NCBI GenBank assembly: GCA_040757775.1
Contig: JBFLWQ010000023.1
Location: forward strand, 1-55,863
DNA from: Thermodesulfobacteriota bacterium
Lineage (GTDB): Bacteria > Desulfobacterota > UBA8473
Length of the DNA stretch: 55,863 nt
Direction of reading: 5' to 3'
A model generated the notes under the pieces. It did no database searches and had not been told where the DNA came from. It worked only from the letters and a program-made list of their open reading frames with translations. Made by a program: the position numbers and the translations under genes. Shown in pieces: positions 7,240 to 14,967 of this stretch (position 1 is the first letter of the stretch; every line of letters begins with the position of its first letter).

Positions 7240-8382
7240 ATGTATTGTGGGTTTACTGAAGAGCAGGAGATGTGGAGAAAGACAGTTAACGATTTTATGG
7301 ACAAGGAGGTAGGCAGGGAGTACTGCCGGAAGGTTTATCAAGAGAGACAGTATCCTTATGAGTTCTATGAGAAGGTTGTAAAACAGGGTTGGCTGGGTTT
7401 GATGATACCTGAAAAATATGGAGGAGTAGAAACAAGTGTGGTGATGTATACTATAATGAATGAAGCCCTGGCTAAGTTTGGGGTGGACCTTGCTACCTCT
7501 GTAAGTGTATGTGCTTTTTCAGCGATGAACATTGTCCATCATGGCACAGAAGAGCAGAAGGTCCGATATCTCTCCCGGGTAATAAAGGGTGAAGTAAGGT
7601 TCTCAATCTCGATCACCGAACCGAACGCAGGCTCTGATGCAGCTTCTCTTGTTACATCGGCAAGGCTTGACGGGGATTGTTTTGCCGTTAACGGTCAAAA
7701 GGTCTTTGCCTCCGCTGCCCACGCCAAAAACAATATTATGTGCATGGGGGTGAGAACAGACACATCCCTGCCGAAACACAAAGGGATATCTGTTTTGCTG
7801 GTGCCGAACGACCTTCCCGGGATCGAGATGAGGCGTCTTGACACTTTAGCCAGGCGGGCGACCGGAACCAATGAGGTCTTTCTCGATAACGTAAAGGTCC
7901 CGAAAGAGAATTTACTCGGTGAGATCAACGGTGGCTGGAAGATCCTTACCGGTCATTTGGAGATAGAGAGGGCGGCTGTTGCAGGGATGAACGTTGGGAA
8001 TGCCCAGACAGCGGTTGACGATGCCATACGGTATGCGAAAGAAAGGGAGCAATTTGGTAGACCAATAGGTCAATTCCAGGTCATAAAGCACATGCTTGCC
8101 CAGATGCAGTTAGAGGTGGATGCGGCAAGGCTTTTGACATATCGGGCTGCAGCAATGACAGACATGGGAATCCCATGCAGGAAAGAGGTGTCTATGGCAA
8201 AGCTTTTTGCATCAGAGACCCTTTTCAAGGTAGCAACCCAGGGCATGCAGATTATGGGAGGCTATGGTACCATGCCAGAATACGATATGGAGAGGTACTT
8301 TAGGGAAGGTAAACAGGCAACCATAGGAGGCGGAACATCACAGATACAGAGAGGTATTATCGCCAGAGAGTTAGGGTTGTAA
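7240..8382 (+). CDS. Acyl-CoA dehydrogenase, isovaleryl/branched-chain-like active site
   Basis: 380-residue flavoenzyme catalysing alpha,beta-dehydrogenation of an acyl-CoA. FAD/substrate motifs ITEPNAGSDAASL and QFGRPIGQFQ are present. The MCAD-type catalytic glutamate near the C-terminus (in YEGT) is glycine here (GGGTSQIQR, about Gly364), while a glutamate is present on helix G (LEIERAAVAG, Glu243). That is the arrangement of isovaleryl-CoA dehydrogenase, so a branched substrate is plausible. GGAGGT ribosome-binding site nine bases upstream. First gene of an operon with MaoC, AtuA, crotonase and thiolase. Confidence 0.9.
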   Translation: MYCGFTEEQEMWRKTVNDFMDKEVGREYCRKVYQERQYPYEFYEKVVKQGWLGLMIPEKYGGVETSVVMYTIMNEALAKFGVDLATSVSVCAFSAMNIVHHGTEEQKVRYLSRVIKGEVRFSISITEPNAGSDAASLVTSARLDGDCFAVNGQKVFASAAHAKNNIMCMGVRTDTSLPKHKGISVLLVPNDLPGIEMRRLDTLARRATGTNEVFLDNVKVPKENLLGEINGGWKILTGHLEIERAAVAGMNVGNAQTAVDDAIRYAKEREQFGRPIGQFQVIKHMLAQMQLEVDAARLLTYRAAAMTDMGIPCRKEVSMAKLFASETLFKVATQGMQIMGGYGTMPEYDMERYFREGKQATIGGGTSQIQRGIIARELGL

Positions 8383-8437
8383 TGAAATAGTTTATCCTGC
8401 ATGGAGATATGTATATTTTTTAAAGAAAGGAGAAAAC

Positions 8438-8875
8438 ATGATCTACAAGTACTTCGATGATCTGGAAATAGGGGAGAAGACGGTATCAGAGAGGGCGAGG
8501 ACCATTACTGAAACAGACGTAGTATTCTTTTGCTACTTTACAGGTAACTGGTATGAACTCCACTCCAATGTAGAATATGCCAGAAAGACTCAATTTGGTG
8601 AGAGACTGGTACAGGGTTCTCTAACCTTTGCTATTGCTGCCGGCTTGCAGATGGTGAGACATGATGTGGTTATGGCGTTCTACGGTCTTGATAAGATGAG
8701 ATTCCCGGCGCCTGTGAAGATTGGGGATACCCTGCGTGCAGAGGCAGAGGTAGTCGATAAAGAGGTGAAAGGGGATGATCGTGGGGTTGTAACAATAAAA
8801 CAGACCATCCACAACCAGAGGGATGAGACGGTAGCAATTATGTTTTGGAAGTTGTTGGTTAAAAGGAAACAGTGA
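8438..8875 (+). CDS. MaoC-like hotdog-fold hydratase
   Basis: 145 residues with the single hotdog fold of MaoC-type dehydratases: an N-terminal FDDLEIGEKTVSERARTITETDV segment, the hydratase region FTGNWYELHSNVEYARKTQFGERLVQGSL, where the usual Asp-His dyad is represented by N/E-LH, and a C-terminal RAEAEVVDKE strand. It probably hydrates an enoyl-CoA in the same pathway as the upstream dehydrogenase. Good ribosome-binding site (AAAGGAG). The active-site Asp is not obvious (YELHSN rather than the more common NPLHxD), so substrate and direction are uncertain. Confidence 0.82.
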   Translation: MIYKYFDDLEIGEKTVSERARTITETDVVFFCYFTGNWYELHSNVEYARKTQFGERLVQGSLTFAIAAGLQMVRHDVVMAFYGLDKMRFPAPVKIGDTLRAEAEVVDKEVKGDDRGVVTIKQTIHNQRDETVAIMFWKLLVKRKQ

Positions 8876-8923
8876 AGACTGAAAGCTGAGCGCCAAGGGC
8901 TTACTTTTTAAGGAGGATGTGAG

Positions 8924-10288
8924 ATGAAAAAGGTAAGGATCGGATCTGGTTCGGCGTATTGGGGTGATATGCTGGACCCTGCTGTTGAGTTGGTAAAAAA
9001 TGGGGATATAGGCTATATTGGGTTTGATCATCTTGCAGAATTGACAATGGCTTTATTGCAAAGGGCAAAGACCAAGGATCCTACAACAGGATATATTCCC
9101 GACATAATCCCATGGATGAAGGCGATACTGCCTACCTGTGCTGAGAAGGGTATAACGGTGATTTCCAACGGTGGCGGCGCCAACCCCGAAGCGGGAGGAG
9201 ATGAAGTTGTAAAGCTTGCAAAAGATCTGAATTTAGCAGGGTTAAAGGTAGGGGTGGTAGTTGGGGATGATATATTCGGCAAACTGGATGAGATGAGGGC
9301 AAAAGGTATAAAGTTTAAGAACATGGACACAGGGGAAGAAGACATTAACAGGATTCGGGACAAAATCGTGGCTGCTAACGCTTATGTTGGTGCTGATTCC
9401 ATCATAGAGGCTCTTCAGGAAGGAGCGAAAGTCATAGTCGCCGGTCGGGTCTCTGATAATGCCCTCTATGTAGGTCCGTTGATGTATGAGTTTGGCTGGA
9501 GTTTTAATAATCCGGATTGGGATTTGATCGGGGCTGCGATAACTGTAGGTCATATAATTGAGTGCGCAGAGTGCTGTACAGGTGGTATGTCCAATATGTG
9601 GAAGGTTGCCCCGAGGCTTTGGGATATTGGCTTTCCTATAGCAGAGGTATACGAAAACGGTGATGCGATCATAACCAAGACCCCAAACTCTGGGGGATTG
9701 GTTAATCAATGGACCATTAAGGAGCACCTGATCTACGAGGTACACGACCCGTCCAATTATCTTATGCCCGATGGGATAGCCGATTTTACTGCATTAAAGC
9801 TGGAAGAGATAGGAAAAGATCAGGTCAGGGTAACTAACATGAAGGGCAAACAGAGGCCTTCTGAACTCAAGGTGTGCATTGGCTACAGAGATGGTTTTAT
9901 CGGGGAAGGTCAGGTGTTTTTCCCGTGGCCGGATGCCTATGAAAAGGCAAAAAAAGGCGCCGAGACAGTGAGGGAAAGGCTAAAAAAAGTGAACCTCGAT
10001 GCCGAGGAACTTCGAGTAGACTATATCGGTATCAATACGCTTCACGGAGAGGTAGCCCCTGAACCTACCTCGGAACTAAACGAAGTGGGGTTGAGGGTCG
10101 TTGCCAAGACGAAGACGAAGGAGGAAGCAGAAAAAGTAAGAAGGGAGGTAACCCATCTCTGGACAATAGGTTCAGTAGGGTCAAGCTTTGGGGTTCCCCT
10201 CCCTATTAGGCCTGTGGTTTCCCTCTGGCCTACTCTGGTACCAAGAGAAGAAGTTCCGACCAGGGCTATTATAAAGGAGGTCAGGTAA
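8924..10288 (+). CDS. AtuA-like protein, acyclic terpene utilization family (DUF1446)
   Basis: 454 residues of the AtuA/DUF1446 family (PF07287), named from the acyclic terpene utilisation operon of Pseudomonas, where its catalytic role is not established. Typical segments are GSGSAYWGD, YIGFDHLAELTMALL, SNGGGANPEAG, the central IVAGRVSDNALYVGPLMYEFGW, and the C-terminal LHG...EVGLRVVAKTKT. In many homologues a C-terminal ferredoxin-fold domain is fused; here that domain is a separate gene two bases downstream. Placement between MaoC and crotonase genes ties it to breakdown of an unusual, perhaps methyl-branched, acyl-CoA. Confidence 0.87.
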   Translation: MKKVRIGSGSAYWGDMLDPAVELVKNGDIGYIGFDHLAELTMALLQRAKTKDPTTGYIPDIIPWMKAILPTCAEKGITVISNGGGANPEAGGDEVVKLAKDLNLAGLKVGVVVGDDIFGKLDEMRAKGIKFKNMDTGEEDINRIRDKIVAANAYVGADSIIEALQEGAKVIVAGRVSDNALYVGPLMYEFGWSFNNPDWDLIGAAITVGHIIECAECCTGGMSNMWKVAPRLWDIGFPIAEVYENGDAIITKTPNSGGLVNQWTIKEHLIYEVHDPSNYLMPDGIADFTALKLEEIGKDQVRVTNMKGKQRPSELKVCIGYRDGFIGEGQVFFPWPDAYEKAKKGAETVRERLKKVNLDAEELRVDYIGINTLHGEVAPEPTSELNEVGLRVVAKTKTKEEAEKVRREVTHLWTIGSVGSSFGVPLPIRPVVSLWPTLVPREEVPTRAIIKEVR

Positions 10289-10290
10289 GG

Positions 10291-10608
10291 ATGAAAAAAG
10301 TCAGATTAAAGGATCTGGCCTATGCCAGATCCGGTGACAAGGGTGATGTGAGTAACATTGGGTTGATGGCATTCAATAAGGAGAATTATAAAATAATTAA
10401 AAGAGAGGTAACCCCTGAAAAAGTAAAAAAACACTTTAAAGGGATGGTAAAGGGTGATGTGAAGATTTATGAAATGCCCAACCTCGATTCCCTCGAGATA
10501 GTTCTTTACAATGCTTTGGGTGGAGGTGCGACCCGTACCCTCCGTCTGGATCAGACAGGGAAGTCCATGGGACAGGCATTGCTGTGGATGGAAGTGGAAG
10601 TTGAATAG
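10291..10608 (+). CDS. AtuA C-terminal-like domain protein
   Basis: A 105-residue stand-alone version of the C-terminal domain of AtuA-type proteins. It carries the characteristic LAYARSGDKGDVSNIGLMAF start and an LGGGATRTLRLDQTGKSMGQALLWMEVE ending. It begins two bases after the large AtuA part ends, so the two subunits are almost certainly co-translated and act as one enzyme. The ribosome-binding site (AAGGAGGTCAGG) lies inside the end of the upstream gene. Confidence 0.85.
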   Translation: MKKVRLKDLAYARSGDKGDVSNIGLMAFNKENYKIIKREVTPEKVKKHFKGMVKGDVKIYEMPNLDSLEIVLYNALGGGATRTLRLDQTGKSMGQALLWMEVEVE

Positions 10609-10707
10609 TTGTAAACTGAAGTGGCATTAACTACCGTTGGAGTATTTGCTAACAAGCGGCCAGAGGTGCGCTAATGATATAGATAAAGTAAAAAAGGAGA
10701 ATTAGAT

Positions 10708-11502
10708 ATGGGGTATCAAGATATAATATTCAGGAAAGAGGATCGAGTTGCCACTATAGTGCTCAACAGACCTGATAGTCTCAATGCATTGGGTGGTAGT
10801 ATGCGAGAGGATATAATCGATGCCATTCAAGACGTAAAAGGCGACAAAAACATAGGGGCATTGGTTATAACAGGTGCGGGGAGGGCATTTTGTGCTGGCG
10901 GAAATATTAAAGAGATGGAGAAGATGAGTCTGGAGGTACCTCTCGTAGAGAGAAGGGCATTTGTTCGTAGTGTCTCCCATAGGATAATAACTGAGATCAG
11001 AAACCTGGAAAAACCTGTCATTGCTTCTATAAATGGCCATGCCATAGGGGCAGGGTGTAATATCGCTCTTGCTTGTGATATGAGGATTGCCTCTGAGAAT
11101 GCCAAACTGGGAGTGAGTTTTATAAATATGGGATTGGTTTCTGACTACGGTGGTCTCTATTTCCTTCCCAAACTGGTAGGTACAGCAAAGGCTCTGGAAC
11201 TCTATTTTACCGGAGATGTGATCGACGCGAAAGAGGCAGAAAGGATAGGAATGGTAAATAAGGCTGTGCCCCCTGAAGAGCTGGAAAAGGTCACCTATGA
11301 TCTGGCGGGTAAGATAGCGAGAAAGGCTCCCATAGCCCTGGGCATGATAAAGGAGGTACTGTACAAAGGGCTTAACATGGATCTGGCGAGCGAATTAGAT
11401 TTAGAGGCAAATGCCCAGAGTATCTGCCTAAAAACAGAGGACCATAGGGAAGGAGTGAGGGCATTTTTAGAAAAGAGGGAAACGGTATTCAAAGGGCTGT
11501 AA
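10708..11502 (+). CDS. Enoyl-CoA hydratase/isomerase (crotonase family)
   Basis: 264 residues with the crotonase oxyanion-hole segments GAGRAFCAGGNIKEM and GHAIGAGCNIALACDMRIAS. The third active-site region reads MGLVSDYGGLYFLPKLVG. An Asp in this position (SDYGG) is typical of the PaaG/isomerase branch rather than of the two-Glu hydratases, so double-bond isomerisation is at least as likely as hydration. The MaoC protein could then be the hydratase of the pathway. Strong ribosome-binding site (AAAGGAG). Internal operon gene. Confidence 0.9.
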   Translation: MGYQDIIFRKEDRVATIVLNRPDSLNALGGSMREDIIDAIQDVKGDKNIGALVITGAGRAFCAGGNIKEMEKMSLEVPLVERRAFVRSVSHRIITEIRNLEKPVIASINGHAIGAGCNIALACDMRIASENAKLGVSFINMGLVSDYGGLYFLPKLVGTAKALELYFTGDVIDAKEAERIGMVNKAVPPEELEKVTYDLAGKIARKAPIALGMIKEVLYKGLNMDLASELDLEANAQSICLKTEDHREGVRAFLEKRETVFKGL

Positions 11503-11577
11503 TCAGTATAATTTGTATGTGGGAGGTGATGTCTATGGCGGGATGAATAGAAATGCTGAATTCTTAAAGTGGACAAT

Positions 11578-11607
11578 TTGAAATAGAGGGTATTTACAAG
11601 GTATAAT
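11578..11607 (+). promoter_or_regulatory. Promoter upstream of the solute-binding protein gene
   Basis: TTGAAA (11578-11583) and a perfect TATAAT (11602-11607) are separated by 18 bases, giving a start near 11614 and a 36-base leader with an AGGAGG site at 11640-11645. Internal to the beta-oxidation gene group, it would allow separate expression of the binding protein and thiolase. Confidence 0.5.
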
Positions 11608-11649
11608 AAAAACTTTTGACAATACTGAGTAAGATATCAGGAGGATACC

Positions 11650-12858
11650 ATGGAGAAAAGGAATCTTTTTATAGGCATGGGTATTTTGATTGTGGTTCTA
11701 GTCCTTTTTACTGGTGTGTCATCTTACCCTGAAGAAGCTAGAGGTGTAACAGGGAAATCGGTTAAGATAGGTTTAATGGCTGACTTGACAGGACCAATTG
11801 CTGATGTCTGGAATCCTGTTGCCCATGGGATTAAAGCATATTTCAAAATGATAAACGATAGAGGGGGAATCCACGGTAGAAAAATCGAATATGTCTTCGA
11901 AGACGATAGGTATTCCATACCTCTTGCTTTGTCCTCTTTTAAGAAGTTAGTCTATAGGGATAAAGTCTTTAACCTTCTGGGAGCTTCAGGCGTTGGCCAC
12001 ACCGCAGCAATTATTCCCCTTGTAGAAAAAGAGAAGATACCGCTTATCGCACTAACAGCGGAAAAGAGGTTCTATTATCCAGCAAGAAAGTACATATTCT
12101 GCCCGATTATCTGGTATAGTGACCATGCAAAGTTGTTCGTTGAATATGTCTTTCATGATCTGAAATTGAAGGACCCTACCATTGTCCTTATGTATCCAGA
12201 TGCGGCTTCCGGCAAGGATACCAGAGATACCATTCGAGAATTGGTTAAGGCATATCCTGTAAAAAACTATGAAGAGAGCGTCTTTTCTATGGTGGCTGTG
12301 GATTTTACCTCAGAGATAATGCGCCTTAAGCAGTTGAAACCTGACATTATTTATATTCATGGATTTATTGTTCAGTCCGGTTCAATTGTGAAGACTGCAC
12401 GAAGGTTTGGGCTTTCTGCGCCTATCATAGTGTCTCAGTATGCTTGTACCAATGAAACTATAAAAATAGCAGGCGAAAAAGCCAGTGACCTTGTTGGTAT
12501 TAACAGTTTTGGCACATGGGATGATGATAGCCCCGGTGTTAAGGAACTGAGGAAGGCCTCTCTGGCGTATGATCCGGGTGTCCATTATCAGGGTTCCAAC
12601 TTTTTCCAGGGCTGGTTTATGGCGATGCTCTTCTGTAAAGGTTTTGAGAATGCTGGAAGGGATCTAAACAGAGAGAGTTTTGCGAATGGCCTGGAGGCTA
12701 TGAAAGACTTTGATACTCAGGGGATTTGCGGGGTAGTGAGCTTTGGAGCCAATGACCATAAGTCTATAGAAAGCGCTAGATTTCTTAAGGCAGATATAGG
12801 TAAAAAGCTATTTGTCCCCATTACCGGGTGGAGAGTACCTAAAAAATATGATTTTTAG
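11650..12858 (+). CDS. Periplasmic solute-binding protein, branched-chain amino acid type
   Basis: 402 residues. An N-terminal Sec signal (hydrophobic stretch about residues 8-25, no lipobox cysteine) precedes a type I periplasmic-binding fold of the LivK/Peripla_BP_6 class: IGLMADLTGPIADVWNPVAHGIKAYFKMINDRGG, then the two lobes with GASGVGHTAAIIP and DFTSEIMRLKQLKPDIIYIHG. Members bind branched-chain amino acids, amides or aromatic and fatty acids. No Liv permease or ATPase genes are nearby, so transport partners are elsewhere. Its place between crotonase and thiolase suggests it captures the acid degraded by this operon. Confidence 0.88.
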   Translation: MEKRNLFIGMGILIVVLVLFTGVSSYPEEARGVTGKSVKIGLMADLTGPIADVWNPVAHGIKAYFKMINDRGGIHGRKIEYVFEDDRYSIPLALSSFKKLVYRDKVFNLLGASGVGHTAAIIPLVEKEKIPLIALTAEKRFYYPARKYIFCPIIWYSDHAKLFVEYVFHDLKLKDPTIVLMYPDAASGKDTRDTIRELVKAYPVKNYEESVFSMVAVDFTSEIMRLKQLKPDIIYIHGFIVQSGSIVKTARRFGLSAPIIVSQYACTNETIKIAGEKASDLVGINSFGTWDDDSPGVKELRKASLAYDPGVHYQGSNFFQGWFMAMLFCKGFENAGRDLNRESFANGLEAMKDFDTQGICGVVSFGANDHKSIESARFLKADIGKKLFVPITGWRVPKKYDF

Positions 12859-12957
12859 GTATATATTTGAATTTAGTATAGGGGTGGTTTTATTTTTGGT
12901 AATTAGTTAAGCCCAGGTACTATGGGCGATTCATTCAACTAGGAGGAAACAAATGAA

Positions 12958-14130
12958 ATGAAGGACTGTGTCATTGTGGATGGCGTAAGGACAGCAAACT
13001 GCAGGGCCCATTCAGAGAAGGGTTGGTTTAGGAATGTTTTGCCGGATGAACTTTTGAAGACAATATATCTTGCACTCTTTAACAGGAATCCTCAGATAAA
13101 ACCTGAGGATATAGAGTCAGTGTTCTGTGGAACAGCCAATCAGAGTGGTTATACCAATGACATTGCCCGTTTTGGGTGGCTTGCCGCTGGGCTGCCTGAA
13201 GATATCGCAACCAACGGTATCGGTCAGCAATGCGCTTCGGGGATGGCGGCGGTTGAACATGCTGCCAGGGCTATCATGTGCGGTGAAGGGGATATTTACA
13301 TAGCCTCTGGTGTTGAGGATATGCAGCATGTGCCTATGGGCTCGGGAAGAGAATGGCTCCCCCTATTTTTAAAACTATATAAACCTGAGGAAATCCGGAT
13401 GGGAATGACTGCTGAAAAAGTAGCGGAAATCTACCAGGTTAACAGAAAGGAAATGGAACTTCATGCCTATTACAGCCATAAACGGGCTGCTGAAGCCAGG
13501 GATGGAGGTAAGTTTGCGGATGAAATTATCCCTCTAGAAGGTGAAAGGGAGGATGGAACGAAATTTATGGTGGACTCTGACCAATGGATAAGGAACGGAA
13601 TCAATCTTGAGGAGATGTCCGTTATGAAGCCTTCCTTTAAAAATGACGGGGTAGTTACCGCTGCTACGTCTTCTCCTCTTACTACCGGTGCCTGTGCATT
13701 GCTCCTCATGAGCCGAAACAAAGCAGATCAACTGGGATGTCCCTATCACCTTAAATACAGAGGTGGTGTGATGGTTGGGTGTGACCCTACAATTATGGGT
13801 ATAGGGCCTATTTTTGCTGTAAGAAGACTTTTAGAAAGAACAAAAATCACAGTAGACGATATCGATGTAGTTGAGATAAATGAAGCCTTTAGTAGTCAAG
13901 TACTGGCATGTGTACGGGAACTTGGCATCGAAATGGACATTCCTTTTAAGAAGACCAACCTTTGGGGAGGAGCCATCGCTCTTGGACACCCTCTGGGAGA
14001 ATCTGGAGCAAGGATTATTGTAACCCTGAATAGTATTATGAAAAAGGAGAAAACCAAAGCAAAGTATGGTCTTGCCACCCTGTGCGGTGGTTTTGGGAAT
14101 GCCAGTGCTTCCCTTTGGGAAAAGTGTTGA
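12958..14130 (+). CDS. Thiolase (acetyl-CoA C-acyltransferase)
   Basis: 390 residues. It carries the thiolase active-site cysteines Cys92 (GQQCASGMAA) and Cys376 (TLCGGFGNA) and His344 (GHPLGESGAR), with the INEAF loop. It cleaves the 3-ketoacyl-CoA made by the upstream enzymes, or condenses acetyl-CoA. The ATG at 12958 overlaps a two-codon reading frame (ATG AAA TGA, 12953-12961) that has the better spacing to the AGGAGG site at 12941-12946. Last gene of the plus-strand block; a convergent SDR gene follows. Confidence 0.92.
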   Translation: MKDCVIVDGVRTANCRAHSEKGWFRNVLPDELLKTIYLALFNRNPQIKPEDIESVFCGTANQSGYTNDIARFGWLAAGLPEDIATNGIGQQCASGMAAVEHAARAIMCGEGDIYIASGVEDMQHVPMGSGREWLPLFLKLYKPEEIRMGMTAEKVAEIYQVNRKEMELHAYYSHKRAAEARDGGKFADEIIPLEGEREDGTKFMVDSDQWIRNGINLEEMSVMKPSFKNDGVVTAATSSPLTTGACALLLMSRNKADQLGCPYHLKYRGGVMVGCDPTIMGIGPIFAVRRLLERTKITVDDIDVVEINEAFSSQVLACVRELGIEMDIPFKKTNLWGGAIALGHPLGESGARIIVTLNSIMKKEKTKAKYGLATLCGGFGNASASLWEKC

Positions 14131-14151
14131 TAATCTCTAGGATGACAAGAA

Positions 14152-14169
14152 CTGGTTCCTTTTAACCAG
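14152..14169. terminator. Hairpin between convergent thiolase and SDR genes
   Basis: CTGGTT (14152-14157) pairs with AACCAG (14164-14169) around a CCTTTT loop, overlapping the SDR stop codon. There is no clear T run, so termination is only suggested by position between convergent genes. Confidence 0.25.
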
Positions 14170-14953
14170 GGAAGCATAACCCCCCATTAACACTAATAGT
14201 CTGGCCGGTAATCTGGTCAGAAGCCTCTGATGCCAGGAATAGAGCAGCTTCTGCAATATCATTTGCCCTCAGGGGGAATGGCTGTTTTTCCATAGCCTTT
14301 TGAAATACTTTTGCTGCGGGTCCACAGGAAAGTACAAGTTCTATGCCTGGTGTATCCTTTGTTACTGTAGTTGAAATGGTATTAATCCTTATTCCCCACC
14401 TGGCAAACTCACTGGCAAGAACCTTTGTAGTCAGAACCAGAGCAGCCCCTGCCCCACCAGGCAGAGATTCTCCTGGGGTAGGCCATCGTCCTGCATCGGT
14501 TCCTATAAGTACGATTTTCCCTGATTTCCTTTCAATCATGTGATCCAGGACAGATCTGACACAGTACAACCTGCTGAAATATTGACTGTTGATAAAATCT
14601 ATATAGGTATCAGGGTTGATATCCCTGAAGAAATTAGGGGTAATTAATGGTTTTCCACGGCTACTGGTTCCTCCGCTGACAACCAGTATATCTATCCTGG
14701 ACATCTTCTCCAGTACACGGGTTACCATCTCTTTAACTTCATTATAGATAGTTAAATCGGCTTTTTCAAATATTGCCTGTTTTCCCATATCCTTTATCTT
14801 GTTTACCGTTTCCATCCCTGACTCTGGAGTTCTCCCATTAATGACCACATCTGCCTCATTCTCGGCAAATTTGAGGGCAATGGTCTTCCCTATACCTTCA
14901 CTGGAGCCTGTAATCAAAGCGACCTTACCCTTTAACTTTGAATTTGTTCCCAT
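14162..14953 (-). CDS. SDR-family protein lacking the Ser-Tyr-Lys catalytic residues
   Basis: 263 residues with a clear short-chain dehydrogenase/reductase fold: the cofactor loop GSSEGIGKTIA, VINGRTPES, VVSGGTSSRGKP, ARWGIRINTISTT and a SVNGGLCFPG ending. Where active SDRs have Ser and YxxxK, this one reads LIGTDAGRWPTPG followed by ESLPGGAGAALVLTTKVLA. By eye the Tyr position is proline and the Lys position glycine, and the Ser is absent. It may be a non-catalytic or differently acting SDR. Its gene lies between thiolase and sugar phosphomutase genes, and its substrate is unknown. Confidence 0.8.
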   Translation of the reverse strand: MGTNSKLKGKVALITGSSEGIGKTIALKFAENEADVVINGRTPESGMETVNKIKDMGKQAIFEKADLTIYNEVKEMVTRVLEKMSRIDILVVSGGTSSRGKPLITPNFFRDINPDTYIDFINSQYFSRLYCVRSVLDHMIERKSGKIVLIGTDAGRWPTPGESLPGGAGAALVLTTKVLASEFARWGIRINTISTTVTKDTPGIELVLSCGPAAKVFQKAMEKQPFPLRANDIAEAALFLASEASDQITGQTISVNGGLCFPG

Positions 14954-14967
14954 ATTCTACCTCCCTT

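Noticed and set aside
11535-11546. Four-codon frame (M-A-G-stop) after an excellent ribosome-binding site upstream of the solute-binding protein
   Set aside because: Too short and located upstream of the predicted promoter of that gene; most likely a decayed start.
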